Below, piece by piece: positions 25,612 to 35,519 of a stretch of 51,295 bases of DNA (within the stretch, counting starts at the first letter, position 1; every line of letters begins with the position of its first letter). Under the pieces are notes generated by a model. That model did not search any database. It had not been told where the DNA came from and worked only from the letters and a program-made list of their open reading frames with translations. The translations under genes were made by a program, and so were the position numbers. The stretch comes from Pirellulales bacterium (GTDB taxonomy: Bacteria > Planctomycetota > Planctomycetia > Pirellulales > Lacipirellulaceae): assembly GCA_028279215.1 (NCBI GenBank), contig JANQOF010000077.1, positions 1-51,295 of the forward strand, read 5' to 3'.

Positions 25612-26055
25612 TCAACAGGGCAAAGGAAGTTCCGCGAAGCGCAAGAAATCGGAGTCTTTAAGAGTTGCTCCTTCGTGCACCAACTGATAAACCACGTCGA
25701 AGGTACCAAAACACCCAAGCAGTTGGCGAAGCACATCCTCGGTACACGAGCCGTGCATTTCGACGCGATGCATCTGGTTGTCGTATTCGTGCAAATGGCC
25801 ATCGATCTGCCATCGATTGCCCAATTTCTCGCCACCAGCGACCAGGAAATAGCCATCCGGTTCGATGTCCATGCGGGGAATCTGCATGAGCCGCTGCTGG
25901 ATCACGTCGAACAACGCGGGCAGCGGTGTATCGAACTCGGGCGGCCCTCCGCCAGAGCCCGCGAGGGTGGCGAACTCTTCTCCTCGAAGACGGACGATTG
26001 GGCCCAACACCGCCTTTGACGGTCGCGCGAAGACATTTACATGAAAGTGCAGCAT
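25612..26055 (-). CDS. hypothetical protein downstream of ribBA
   Basis: 147 residues, no signal peptide or membrane span. The N-terminus MLHFHVNVFARPSKAVLGPIVRLRGEEFATLAG and the body DGYFLVAGGEKLGNRWQIDGHLHEYDNQMHRVEMHGSCTEDVLRQLLGCFG do not match a family I know. The gene starts one nucleotide after the ribBA stop (TGA-C-ATG), so it is almost certainly co-transcribed and co-translated with it. Codon use looks like the neighbours. A link to riboflavin metabolism is inferred from position only. Confidence 0.65.
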   Translation of the reverse strand: MLHFHVNVFARPSKAVLGPIVRLRGEEFATLAGSGGGPPEFDTPLPALFDVIQQRLMQIPRMDIEPDGYFLVAGGEKLGNRWQIDGHLHEYDNQMHRVEMHGSCTEDVLRQLLGCFGTFDVVYQLVHEGATLKDSDFLRFAELPLPC

Positions 26056-26056
26056 G

Positions 26057-27265
<1,209 letters not shown>

Positions 27266-27391
27266 TGTTCTTGATGCAACTTGGCTAGAGTAAGTGGATT
27301 CATGCTGCCGCTTGCGGCACAGCTCCCGGAGCGCTCTACTACGATAATAGGCTGCCGACTGCCGACATACCACCTCCATCGCGTCCGACGT

Positions 27392-28282
27392 ATGACTCAA
27401 GAATCAGCCCCTCCGAACTCCTTGGGCTCGCTCGGGCGCGAAGAGTACATTGAGCAAGCCCATTTCTTTCAGTCCCTAGCCGAGCGGATTGCATCGAATG
27501 CCCCCGCCCAAGAGATACTCGCGGTGGTGCGGGAGGAAACGCTGGCCACGACCAAGCTGCCGTTAGCCATTGATTTCATGTTGGCCGAGCTTCGCCATGC
27601 TGGGGCGTTTGGCACGGCGATGGAGAAGTTGCGACACTACTTTACGACATTTCAGACCTTTATTGTGAGCGAAGCCGAGCGAGAGAGCGGCAAGTTCGAT
27701 CTGCGGATCGGGTTGACCGTGCTTGCACAGGAGGCGCTGTACCGAGCCGGCCGGCATGAGAACGTCGAACCAACCAGACAGGGTCTGTTCCTCTATCAGT
27801 TCGAAGTGTTATGCCGCAACCGACTTGGCTACGACGCCGGCATTTCGGCCATCGCGGCCGATCCAGCCTTCGACGAGCCGTGGCGCGAGTGGATTCTCAC
27901 GCTCCGCCACCAGGTAGGAATGGTCGATATTTCCGACTTGTTATACGTTCGCAGCGCGCACTATGCCGCGCGGGCCGAGCGTAGCGGAAAACCGGGGGAG
28001 GCCGAACCGCTGCCTGAACCGCTTTTCGGCGACCGCGAAGGCCGCATTGCGCTGGCAAATCGTAGGAAGGACCCGCTGTACTTATTCGCCTCGCTGCACC
28101 GACAACTCGGCTATCCAGAGGTTCCGCGGACAGAGGTCGCCGACCCAACGGAGGACCTACTGCCGCAACTGGCCCGTCGGATGGAACAACTGGAGAAACG
28201 GATGTCGCTGATGGAAGACGAGCAGCGTGGCGGCATCGATCTCACGAAGCTTTATGAGCCGCCTCCCGGTGGACCTTCGTAA
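27392..28282 (+). CDS. conserved hypothetical protein
   Basis: 296 residues, cytoplasmic, mostly helical. The N-terminal half (EEYIEQAHFFQSLAERIASNAPAQEILAVVREETLATTKLPLAIDFMLAELRHAGAFGTAMEKLRHYFTTFQTFIVSEAE) and the middle (RQGLFLYQFEVLCRNRLGYDAGISAIAADPAFDEPWREWI) look like an orderly conserved protein, but I cannot name a family. The C-terminus has a short coiled coil (LARRMEQLEKRMSLMEDEQRG). Divergent from ribBA. Function unknown. Confidence 0.65.
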   Translation: MTQESAPPNSLGSLGREEYIEQAHFFQSLAERIASNAPAQEILAVVREETLATTKLPLAIDFMLAELRHAGAFGTAMEKLRHYFTTFQTFIVSEAERESGKFDLRIGLTVLAQEALYRAGRHENVEPTRQGLFLYQFEVLCRNRLGYDAGISAIAADPAFDEPWREWILTLRHQVGMVDISDLLYVRSAHYAARAERSGKPGEAEPLPEPLFGDREGRIALANRRKDPLYLFASLHRQLGYPEVPRTEVADPTEDLLPQLARRMEQLEKRMSLMEDEQRGGIDLTKLYEPPPGGPS

Positions 28283-28329
28283 GTGACCAGAGAGTCGAGA
28301 ATCGTCATAGTTTCCGCAATAAGTGCGGT

Positions 28330-28357
28330 TTAACATGGTCCAGCGGCGCGGTACACT
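28330..28357 (+). promoter_or_regulatory. candidate korA promoter
   Basis: TTAACA (28330-28335), a 16-nt spacer and TACACT (28352-28357), 84 nt before the korA start. A small hairpin CCGCA-ATAAG-TGCGG at 28314-28328 sits just upstream and may be a weak end for the preceding gene. Confidence 0.4.
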
Positions 28358-28441
28358 TTCGGTTTGCCCTGGCCGGCTTCTGGTCAAACAATACACTGTG
28401 CCCGCCGGGCAAGTCTCAAACAGGCACCTCTTCCACCCATT

Positions 28442-30304
28442 ATGTCGACTGTCAGCCAAAAGCCCACTCAACAACTTGAAGAAGCCACCGTTCGCTTTTG
28501 CGGCGACTCGGGCGATGGCATGCAACTCGCCGGTACGCAATTCACTAATACCTCGGCCCTTGCTGGCAATGATGTCGCTACGTTCCCGGATTTTCCTGCG
28601 GAAATCCGTGCCCCGCGCGGAACCAAAGCGGGCGTGAGTGGCTTCCAGATTCACTTTTCAAGCAAAGAGATATACACGCCGGGCGACAACGTCGACGCTC
28701 TGGTTGCCATGAACCCGGCGGCGCTCGTTACCAACATTGGCGACTTGCGCGGTGGCGGCATACTGATTTGCAACGAAGGGGCGTTCGATAAGAAGGGACT
28801 CGAGCAAGCGGGTTACGAGTCGAATCCATTGGAAGACGGCTCGCTAGAAAAGAACTACGTGCTGCACAAAGTCGATATGACCAAGCTCACCCGCGCCACG
28901 GTTGATGACTTGGGGCTGAGCCAGAAACAAGCCGACCGTTGCCGCAACTTCTTCGCGATGGGGTTGGTCTTCTGGCTGTACGATCGTTCGCTCGATCCAA
29001 CGATCCGCTTCATCGAGGACAAGTTCGGCAAAAAACCAGAGGTTGCCGAAGCCAATCGACGAGCGCTCACCGCTGGCTTCAACTACGGCGAGACGGTCGA
29101 AGCAATTAACACGCAGTATCAAGTAGGCAAGGCGGAACTCTCGCCTGGCACGTACCGCAACATCATGGGCAACACGGCCCTTGCGTGGGGACTGATCACT
29201 GCCGCGCGGCTGAGCGGCCGACGTTTGTTCTTGGGTGCGTATCCCATTACGCCAGCGAGCGACATCCTGCATGAACTGGCCAAGCACAAGAACTACGACG
29301 TGCTAACCTTTCAGGCCGAGGATGAAATCGCGGCCGTGACCGCAGCCATCGGAGCGGCCTACGCTGGCGAGATGGCCGTTACGGCCAGCAGCGGACCAGG
29401 CATCGCTCTCAAGGGCGAAGCGCTTGGCTTGGCGGTGATGACCGAGCTGCCCATGATTGTAATCAACGTTCAGCGGGGCGGGCCCTCGACCGGCCTGCCG
29501 ACCAAGACCGAGCAAGCCGACCTGTTCCAGGCGATGTACGGACGCAACGGTGAGTGCCCGATGCCGGTAATCGCCGCCGCTGGCCCGGCCGATTGCTTCG
29601 ACGCCGCCCAGGAAGCCTGGCGGATCGCGGTCGAGCACATGATTCCCGTGTTCTTCCTCACCGACGGATACATCGCCAATGGCTCGGAACCGTGGCGGAT
29701 TCCGGATGTCGATAGCCTCGAGAAGACAAAAGTAACATACGCCGCGCCACTCGAAAACGGCGATGACTTCTTGCCTTATGAACGAAACGAAAAGCTGGCG
29801 CGGCCCTGGGCGCGACCGGGCACGCCAACCTTAATGCATCGCGTTGGAGGTCTTGAAAAGCAGGACATCACCGGCAACGTCAGCTACGATCCCGCTAATC
29901 ACCAGCACATGGTCGACACGCGAGCCAAGAAGGTGTCGATTATTGCCGAGAGTATTCCGCCGCAGGAGGTCGACGGACCCGAGAGCGGCGAACTGTTGGT
30001 TGTGAGCTGGGGCGGCCCCTACGGTTCCTGCGCCACGGCCGTGCACGCCGCCCAGGCAGCAGGCAAATCGGTGGCCCATTGCCATCTGCGTTATCTGAAC
30101 CCGTTCCCAAAGAACCTCGAACAAGTGCTCCGCAGCTATAAGAAGGTGCTCATCCCCGAGCTCAACTGCGGCCAACTCCGCTCAATCCTCCGCAGCGAAT
30201 TCTTGATCGATGTCGCCGGCCTGAACAAAGTGCAAGGTAAGCCGTTCAGCGTCGGGGAAATATTGGAGAGGATTGAGGAGGAGGTGTTAGGTGTTGGTAG
30301 TTAG
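28442..30304 (+). CDS. korA: 2-oxoglutarate:ferredoxin oxidoreductase, alpha (gamma-alpha fused) subunit
   Basis: 620 residues. The N-terminal gamma-type domain (residues about 15-200) begins [54 protein letters not shown]. The alpha domain has [48 protein letters not shown] and [48 protein letters not shown]. The fused gamma-alpha order is that of KorA/OorA-type enzymes that convert 2-oxoglutarate plus CoA to succinyl-CoA with ferredoxin. The last codons (VLGVGS) are read from an inverted-repeat arm (30287-30313), so the original C-terminus may have been replaced. korB follows after an inserted small gene. Confidence 0.93.
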   Translation: MSTVSQKPTQQLEEATVRFCGDSGDGMQLAGTQFTNTSALAGNDVATFPDFPAEIRAPRGTKAGVSGFQIHFSSKEIYTPGDNVDALVAMNPAALVTNIGDLRGGGILICNEGAFDKKGLEQAGYESNPLEDGSLEKNYVLHKVDMTKLTRATVDDLGLSQKQADRCRNFFAMGLVFWLYDRSLDPTIRFIEDKFGKKPEVAEANRRALTAGFNYGETVEAINTQYQVGKAELSPGTYRNIMGNTALAWGLITAARLSGRRLFLGAYPITPASDILHELAKHKNYDVLTFQAEDEIAAVTAAIGAAYAGEMAVTASSGPGIALKGEALGLAVMTELPMIVINVQRGGPSTGLPTKTEQADLFQAMYGRNGECPMPVIAAAGPADCFDAAQEAWRIAVEHMIPVFFLTDGYIANGSEPWRIPDVDSLEKTKVTYAAPLENGDDFLPYERNEKLARPWARPGTPTLMHRVGGLEKQDITGNVSYDPANHQHMVDTRAKKVSIIAESIPPQEVDGPESGELLVVSWGGPYGSCATAVHAAQAAGKSVAHCHLRYLNPFPKNLEQVLRSYKKVLIPELNCGQLRSILRSEFLIDVAGLNKVQGKPFSVGEILERIEEEVLGVGS

Positions 30305-30313
30305 GTGTTAGGG
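30287..30313 (+). repeat. inverted repeat arm 1 flanking the four-helix-bundle gene
   Basis: The 27 nt at 30287-30313 are complementary to 30711-30737 at 23 of 27 positions without gaps. The arm is built of TTAGGTGTT and GG/TAG units. It contains the korA stop codon (30302-30304). Confidence 0.85.
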
Positions 30314-30322
30314 GGCGAGGCT

Positions 30323-30709
30323 ATGTCCGAGTCAGTTAGAAGCTATCACGACCTGAAGGTATGGCAACTGGGAATGGAACTGACGGAGCGAGTGTACGTT
30401 TTGACGGCATCGTATCCAAAGGAGGAAGTTTATGGCTTGACCAGCCAGCTACGACGTGCAGCTAGCTCAATTCCCGCAAACATCGCCGAAGGGTACGGGC
30501 GAGATTCGCTGCGCGAGTATTTGCGTCATCTATCAATTGCGATTGGATCACTGTGCGAGGTTGAGACGCTCCTGCGGCTATCCGGAAGGCTTCGCTACGG
30601 AGATAGCGAGGCGATTCGGGACTTGATTGAATCGTACAATGAAGAAGGACGAATGCTACGCGGATTGCAACGATCACTGAAAATGAAACTTCAAGAGTCA
30701 ACTTCCTAA
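30323..30709 (+). CDS. four-helix-bundle protein (23S rRNA intervening-sequence protein family)
   Basis: 128 residues. RSYHDLKVWQLGMELTERVYVLTASYPKEEVYGLTSQLRRAASSIPANIAEGYGRDSLREYLRHLSIAIGSLCEVETLLRLSGRL is the classic pattern of the four-helix-bundle family named for proteins encoded in 23S rRNA intervening sequences and related to bAvd of diversity-generating retroelements. ATG 30323 (MSESVRSYHDLKVW) is used. The gene is wedged between korA and korB, which normally adjoin, and is flanked by 27-nt inverted repeats at 30287-30313 and 30711-30737. In the transcript the repeats would pair and loop the gene out. No reverse transcriptase is present in the window. Confidence 0.88.
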   Translation: MSESVRSYHDLKVWQLGMELTERVYVLTASYPKEEVYGLTSQLRRAASSIPANIAEGYGRDSLREYLRHLSIAIGSLCEVETLLRLSGRLRYGDSEAIRDLIESYNEEGRMLRGLQRSLKMKLQESTS

Positions 30710-30710
30710 A

Positions 30711-30737
30711 ACCCAACACCTAACACCCAACACCTAA
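30711..30737 (-). repeat. inverted repeat arm 2 flanking the four-helix-bundle gene
   Basis: Partner of 30287-30313 (23 of 27 complementary). It begins one nucleotide after the four-helix-bundle stop and ends one nucleotide before the korB ATG at 30739, so it occupies the position of the korB ribosome-binding site. Confidence 0.85.
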
Positions 30738-30738
30738 G

Positions 30739-31761
30739 ATGTCCGTCGAATCTCTGCCTGTTCTGAAGCCCAACGATTTTGCTAGCGATCAAGATGTGCG
30801 TTGGTGCCCTGGTTGTGGCGACTATGCCATCTTGGCGCAGATGAAGAAGGTGTTGCCGACGCTCGGCGTGCCGCGTGAGAACATTGTGTTCGTCTCTGGC
30901 ATCGGTTGCAGTAGCCGATTCCCGTACTACATGAACACTTATGGCATGCATTCCATCCATGGTCGGGCGCCGGCCGTAGCAACCGGCATCAAAACGGTGC
31001 GGCCCGACCTGCAGGTGTGGGTGATTACAGGCGATGGCGATGGCCTGTCCATTGGCGGCAACCACCTGATGCACGCCATTCGTCGGAACATGGATCTGAA
31101 CATCGTACTGTTCAACAACCGCATTTATGGGCTCACTAAGGGCCAATACTCGCCTACGTCGCTGTTGGGTCACAAGACCAAGAGCACGCCGATGGGGGCT
31201 ATCGACAACCCGCTCAACCCGCTGTCGATCGTCATCGGGGCCGAGGGAACGTTCGTCGCCCGCACCATCGACACCAATCTCAAGCACATGGGCAAGGTGA
31301 TGGAGCGAGCAGCCGCTCACTCGGGCACTTCGTTCATCGAGGTCTATCAAAACTGCAACGTGTTCAACGATGGCGCCTGGGAGTACGCCAAAGACCGCGA
31401 AACGAAGGCCGAAACCACGCTGGAACTCGAGCACGGCAAGCCGATGATTTTCGGCAAGGACCGCGACAAGGGTATTCGGCTTAATGGCCTCGATCCCGAG
31501 GTGGTGCAACTGGGCAAAGGCATCACCGAGGACGATCTCCTATTCCACGACGAGCGAGCCATTGAGCCGAGCCTTGCTTATTTGTTGACCCGCATGCGCC
31601 ACCAAGACGGCTTCCCCGAGCCAATCGGTGTGTTCCGCGCGGTCGCAGCCCCACGCTACGACGAGCTGATCAACGATCAGATCGAACTAGCCGTCACCGA
31701 GCGCGGAGCTGGCGACTTGGAAACGCTCTTCCACTCGGGCGACACTTGGAAGGTGGAGTAG
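30739..31761 (+). CDS. korB: 2-oxoglutarate:ferredoxin oxidoreductase, beta subunit
   Basis: 340 residues. WCPGCGDYAILAQMKKVLPTLGV and GIGCSSRFPYYMNTYGMHSIHGRAPAVATGIKTVRPDLQVWVITGDGDGLSIGGNHLMHAIRRN give the iron-sulfur cysteines and the thiamine-diphosphate/Mg motif GDGDGLSIGGNH...N. QNCNVFND follows. It completes the KorAB enzyme with the gene at 28442. There is no recognisable Shine-Dalgarno: the sequence directly before the ATG is the inverted-repeat arm. Translation may therefore depend on coupling or on the repeat structure. Confidence 0.93.
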   Translation: MSVESLPVLKPNDFASDQDVRWCPGCGDYAILAQMKKVLPTLGVPRENIVFVSGIGCSSRFPYYMNTYGMHSIHGRAPAVATGIKTVRPDLQVWVITGDGDGLSIGGNHLMHAIRRNMDLNIVLFNNRIYGLTKGQYSPTSLLGHKTKSTPMGAIDNPLNPLSIVIGAEGTFVARTIDTNLKHMGKVMERAAAHSGTSFIEVYQNCNVFNDGAWEYAKDRETKAETTLELEHGKPMIFGKDRDKGIRLNGLDPEVVQLGKGITEDDLLFHDERAIEPSLAYLLTRMRHQDGFPEPIGVFRAVAAPRYDELINDQIELAVTERGAGDLETLFHSGDTWKVE

Positions 31762-31788
31762 AGTTGGCGTTGTGAAGGGTGTCGCTCG

Positions 31789-32628
31789 TCACAGCCACAA
31801 CTTCAATCGGCCCTCCAGCATGTCCGGCAGGGCCTTTTCCACCATCTTGCGAACCGTGTTGGCGTGGTAGCGGGTGCTGAGGTGCGCGGCGATTACCAGC
31901 TCGTTCTTGAACCGGTCGCGACGGTCGACGAGGTCGTCGAGGTGGATGTGCCCGAACTTGTGGATCTTCTCCTTGCGATGACCAGGCGCGACGAACGTTA
32001 GTTCGCAGATCAGCACTTTCGACTCGTACATCTCCGGGTTGTTGTCTAAGCCCGGTGGGGAGCTGTCGCCTAGGTAGGCAAGCACCGCGTCGCGACGCTC
32101 CTCGGTGACTTCGATGCCACCCTGACGCAGGTCGCGAATCTCGTGACCCTCCAGACCCTGATACTCTGGCTTCAGCTTGCGTCGCCGCTGCCAAACGATG
32201 AATCCCATCGACGGCACGGTGTGTTGGGTGGCCACGGTGGTCACCGCGTATTCACGCGACAATTCGATCTCCATGCCTGGCTCGATGGGCTGCAGGTCGG
32301 CGGGCAGACGACCGCGATCGAGCCGGGTGAAGTTCTTGAGGATCTCTTCCACCGGCTTGATGGCCGTCGGTGGTAGGTAGATCGTGGGCGGATCCATCTT
32401 CATCATCCGCCGCCGGGCAACGTACACCGGAAGCGCCGCAATGTGGTCGAGGTGGGCATGGGAGACGAACCAAGTGTCGGTGCCCATGAAGCTCCACGGC
32501 TGAGCGCCAAGGTCGAAGCCAACTCCCAATTCGGCAACTCGCCAGTAGGTCTGCACAGCGGCGCGCGACCAGCCTTCGATCGTCAGATCGCCATGTTTCA
32601 TCGTCTTGACGGGAACGTTCTCGACCAT
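31789..32628 (-). CDS. metallo-beta-lactamase-fold hydrolase, RNase Z-like
   Basis: 279 residues. The zinc-binding HAHLDH is at residues 57-62 in TDTWFVSHAHLDHIAALPVYVARRRM, preceded by VGFDLGAQ. Further family elements are TVATQHTVPSMGFIVWQ, VLICELTF and HIHLDDL, ending with AAHLSTRYH, the last His motif. This order fits RNase Z/ElaC-like enzymes, which process tRNA 3' ends, but ring variation means it could be another phosphodiesterase of the family. ATG 32628 is used; a GTG at 32631 adjoins it. It converges with korB. Confidence 0.8.
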   Translation of the reverse strand: MVENVPVKTMKHGDLTIEGWSRAAVQTYWRVAELGVGFDLGAQPWSFMGTDTWFVSHAHLDHIAALPVYVARRRMMKMDPPTIYLPPTAIKPVEEILKNFTRLDRGRLPADLQPIEPGMEIELSREYAVTTVATQHTVPSMGFIVWQRRRKLKPEYQGLEGHEIRDLRQGGIEVTEERRDAVLAYLGDSSPPGLDNNPEMYESKVLICELTFVAPGHRKEKIHKFGHIHLDDLVDRRDRFKNELVIAAHLSTRYHANTVRKMVEKALPDMLEGRLKLWL

Positions 32629-32803
32629 CACTCACTCAATCATTCGTTCACTTGGCCTGCTGGCCGGGCAAAGGAAATCCCGCGTCGCACCGTGAAGATC
32701 CGGGTTACGACTCGACGGTAGCCCGCCGACGCCACCATCGCAAGGGACCGCAAGACAGTAACGACGCAACCTATGCAAGCGACGTTCACTACCGGGACGA
32801 TGC

Positions 32804-33568
32804 TCAGGCATCCGCTACGGAGGTCGTGATGATCTTGTCCGCTAGCGGTTCGGAGCCCGGTTCGATGAGAATATCGCCATATGCGGTTGTCTGGTGTGCA
32901 ACCGCATGTCGATAACGCACCAGTTCGAGCAGCGCCAGGAACATTCCGACCAACGTCGACTTGTGTACGGCGGCGGGGAACAAGTCGAAGAACGCGACGC
33001 TTCCCTCCGATCGTACTCGCTGGTCGATTTCCTGCATGTAAACGTGAATGGGAGTCTCGTCGTAGACGACGCTTGTGGATTCCGGCTCGGCGAGTTTGTC
33101 GCGTAAGACCCGACCAAACGCGCTGACCAAATCCCACAGCTCCACACCGGTAATGTCGGGTACCTTGGTTTCTTCAGCGCGCGGTGGCAAGTCGCTGGAC
33201 GCCCGCGAAAACCGATCTTGCCAAATGCGTCCTCGCTCCTCCAAGAGCTGCGCCGCATCGCGATATTTCTTGAACTCCAGTAACCGTTCGACCAATTCCT
33301 GGCGCGGGTCCTCGATTTCGTCGGGTTCGTCGGTTTCGGGGCGCGGTAGCACGAGTTGTGACTTGATTTCGATCAGAGTGCTGGCCAAATCGAGAAAGTC
33401 GCCTACAGCATCGACATCAATTTGCTCGAGCACGGCGACGTGTTCGAGGAATTGATCGGCAATTCGAGCCACTGGGATATTGCTGATGTCTACCTCGTGT
33501 TTTCGCACTAGGTACAGCAGCAAGTCCAGCGGCCCAGTGAACGTATCGAGATGGACGCGAAATGGCAC
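32804..33568 (-). CDS. scpA: segregation and condensation protein A
   Basis: About 254 residues. VPFRVHLDTFTGPLDLLLYLVRKHEVDISNIPVARIADQFLEHV is the ScpA N-terminus that binds SMC; FLDLASTLIEIKSQLVLPRP follows. The C-terminal winged-helix part includes SVAFFDLFPAAVHKSTLVGMFLALLELVRYRHAVAHQTTAYGDILIEP. ScpA is the kleisin of the SMC-ScpAB chromosome condensation complex. I chose the GTG at 33568 because family proteins begin there; the frame is open to a GTG at 33637. scpB is not adjacent. Confidence 0.9.
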   Translation of the reverse strand: MPFRVHLDTFTGPLDLLLYLVRKHEVDISNIPVARIADQFLEHVAVLEQIDVDAVGDFLDLASTLIEIKSQLVLPRPETDEPDEIEDPRQELVERLLEFKKYRDAAQLLEERGRIWQDRFSRASSDLPPRAEETKVPDITGVELWDLVSAFGRVLRDKLAEPESTSVVYDETPIHVYMQEIDQRVRSEGSVAFFDLFPAAVHKSTLVGMFLALLELVRYRHAVAHQTTAYGDILIEPGSEPLADKIITTSVADA

Positions 33569-33800
33569 AGAGGACTCGTGGGAGGAGCGTAAGATTCGAT
33601 CGACGAGACTATGGCAGACTGCCGCCCGTAGGTCCACACGAGTTGCTCGAAGCCGGGCCTATTGGGCAGCTGGTGGAGCCGGAAAAGTAATGGTGAATGC
33701 CGCGCGAGCGGTCGTCTCGCCTTTCGGCATTTCCCTTTCCCCTTTGTCTCGACAAAGCGCCACGTGGATCGGTAACCAACGCGCACTCAGTGCTAGCGAC

Positions 33801-33843
33801 AAAAAACGCCCCGCTGCAAGCCGGAACTCGCAAGCGGGGCGTT
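33801..33843 (-). terminator. rho-independent terminator after the Cys-rich protein gene
   Basis: An 11-bp perfect stem AACGCCCCGCT/AGCGGGGCGTT (33805-33815 and 33833-33843) with a 17-nt loop. Reading on the minus strand it is followed by a run of T (33801-33806). It lies 27 nt past the stop of the Cys-rich protein gene. Confidence 0.85.
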
Positions 33844-33869
33844 GGGATTCGCTGGTCGGTTGCGTCCGA

Positions 33870-34343
33870 CTAGGCCGAGGCGTCCGGGGCCGTGGGTGGC
33901 TCGGGCACGGCTGGCATGGCGTCGGCCGGCGAGGCCTCGATCGGGACGGCGTGCTCTTCGATGATTACCTCGCCCATGACCTCACCGCCATCACAGCCAC
34001 AGTCCGATGTGGCTTCACATCCGCAGTTGGCAGCCGGCTCGCAGCAGTTGCCGCGGTTGCGGAAACGGGCGAACAGACCGCAGTGCTTACGCTTGCCACA
34101 GCGCGGAGCCGGTTCGCAGCAGGGCTCGGGCTCGCAGCAGGGTTCCGGCTCACAAACCGGTTCCGCTTCGCAGCAGGGCGCTGGTTCGCAAACTGGTTCG
34201 GCTTCGCAGCAGGGCTCGGGCTCGCAGCACGAGGTCTGGCAGCAGCCACCACGTAGTCGCTTGAACAACCCGGCATCGGCCGAGTCGGCGGCTGCAACCA
34301 CAAAGGCAGCCAGCGCAATCAGAACACAAACGCGCAATTTCAT
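33870..34343 (-). CDS. secreted cysteine-rich CCEPEP-repeat protein
   Basis: 157 residues. A signal peptide (MKLRVCVLIALAAFVVAAADSADA) is followed by GLFKRLRGGCCQTSCC and about eight short repeats of the form CCEPEP, CCEAEP and VCEPAP (residues about 40-80). Then comes GLFARFRNRGNCCEPAANCGCEATSDCGCDGG and an acidic/Pro tail. The paired cysteines with Glu could bind metal or form disulfide-linked assemblies outside the cell. Two GLFxRxR segments frame the repeat. AGGAGA precedes ATG 34343 by 6 nt. The gene has its own likely promoter (34506-34534) and terminator, so it is a single-gene unit. No family assignment. Confidence 0.75.
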   Translation of the reverse strand: MKLRVCVLIALAAFVVAAADSADAGLFKRLRGGCCQTSCCEPEPCCEAEPVCEPAPCCEAEPVCEPEPCCEPEPCCEPAPRCGKRKHCGLFARFRNRGNCCEPAANCGCEATSDCGCDGGEVMGEVIIEEHAVPIEASPADAMPAVPEPPTAPDASA

Positions 34344-34802
34344 CTCTTGTTCTCCTATGAAGGTACTCAAGGTCTCCACCAAGAATACTCTCCAGCAAGT
34401 TCGGCGATCGTGCCACGCTTGCCCGTGCCCCTCGCATCAGGCTTGCGTCGATTTGGCTATCGTCCATGGCACGCATACGGCTTACCTAGCCGGTATTCTC
34501 TAGCTAAACTACGCCGTCTGCCATGTGTTGTCAATTGACGGTCGAGGTTCGATGGGCGGCACCAAAATAGTGCCTCCACGGCGGCCGCGGGGCTCCTTTT
34601 TCCCTGTATTTGCAGGGTCAAAAGTCTAGCAGCCGACCCCAAGCCGGTGTGCCCAGATCGCGAATCGCTAAGCCCTCGGTGGCAAGACAACCAAAAGTCG
34701 CCAAGTTTGCCGGCAAGGTGAGGCAACTGCTTTGTGGCGGATGCGGCGTTTTCGGCAAACTGGGGAACATTGCATGTCGCATCCTGCTGCGGCATACCCT
34801 GG
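34344..34802. other. 459-nt intergenic region
   Basis: Between the Cys-rich protein start and the end of the next lipoprotein gene. It holds the promoter candidate at 34506-34534 and a small hairpin CCCTG-TATTTG-CAGGG near 34611-34626 that lacks a T tract on the proper side. I see no convincing gene. Confidence 0.4.
34506..34534 (-). promoter_or_regulatory. candidate promoter of the Cys-rich protein gene
   Basis: On the minus strand a perfect TTGACA (34529-34534) is separated by 17 nt from TAGTTT (34506-34511, 3 of 6). The predicted leader to ATG 34343 is about 155 nt. Confidence 0.4.
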
Positions 34803-35396
34803 CTAGCGAACTGGCGTCGACGAAGGGCGCTGTGAAACTTGCGCGGGCGGCGCGCTTTCGGTAGGTGCAGAAACGGTATGCACCGAGTTAGCAGGGGCGC
34901 TGTTTCCAGGGGAGGCGTCGGCTTCGTAATTCACGATCACCGGCTGTTGACCGCCACCCAGATCATAGGCGATGCCGCCCAAGCGCCAGTCGCCATCGAC
35001 GTTTCGCATGAAGCAGCAGATGTCGAACTCTACCGATTCTCCATCAGCCGCGGCCGACATGTGAAACTCAACCGCTGCTTCGTCCGTCTTAGGCTGCCAA
35101 AGCTTGGTGAGCTGGAAGTTTGCTGCGTCGATTGCCGAAAATGCAAATCGTTGCTTGCGCTTTGCAATCTGTTCTGCCGCCAGCGGCGTGAGCCGTCCGG
35201 TGGCTGTCGCTTCGTCGCCCTTGGCCAAGGCGTTGAGAAACTGGGTCGCCGAAATTGTCGCCGGGTGATTGGCCTCGTCAGGTTTGGCGGATGCGCTCGG
35301 TGTGTTAGTTGCCGCCGGCGCTGCGGGCGAATCGTTATTTGAGCAGCCAGTGAAACACGTATAGCAAAAAAGTAGCAGGGTGAGCGTCAGGCGCAT
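34803..35396 (-). CDS. lipoprotein of unknown function
   Basis: 197 residues. MRLTLTLLLFCYTCFTGCSNN gives a lipoprotein signal with Cys about residue 18. A linker rich in Ala, Pro and Thr follows, then a domain ATISATQFLNALAKGDEATATGRLTPLAAEQIAKRK...FQLTKLWQPKTDEAAVEFHMSAAADGESVEFDICCFMRNVDGDWRLGGIAYDLGGGQQPVIVNYE. The layout resembles NTF2-like or SCP2-like accessory domains (WRLGGIAY after a beta sheet), but I cannot assign it. The start at 35396 is set by the signal peptide. Confidence 0.65.
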   Translation of the reverse strand: MRLTLTLLLFCYTCFTGCSNNDSPAAPAATNTPSASAKPDEANHPATISATQFLNALAKGDEATATGRLTPLAAEQIAKRKQRFAFSAIDAANFQLTKLWQPKTDEAAVEFHMSAAADGESVEFDICCFMRNVDGDWRLGGIAYDLGGGQQPVIVNYEADASPGNSAPANSVHTVSAPTESAPPAQVSQRPSSTPVR

Positions 35397-35519
35397 GGCG
35401 CAAGCTTCCTTGTTCGTCCTTGTGTCGCGGAATCCACTGGGCGGGAGTGTGGCAAACCGGTAATTGTCGGTCAAGACAAGTTCGACACGATGATAGCACC
35501 GTGCAACGGGGCTCAGACG

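Noticed and set aside
30323-30709. Diversity-generating retroelement (the four-helix-bundle gene as avd)
   Set aside because: No reverse transcriptase, template repeat or variable target repeat is seen in the window.
34611-34626. CCCTG/CAGGG hairpin beside a T run as a terminator
   Set aside because: The T run precedes the stem on the plus strand and would be an A run on the minus strand, so it fits neither direction.
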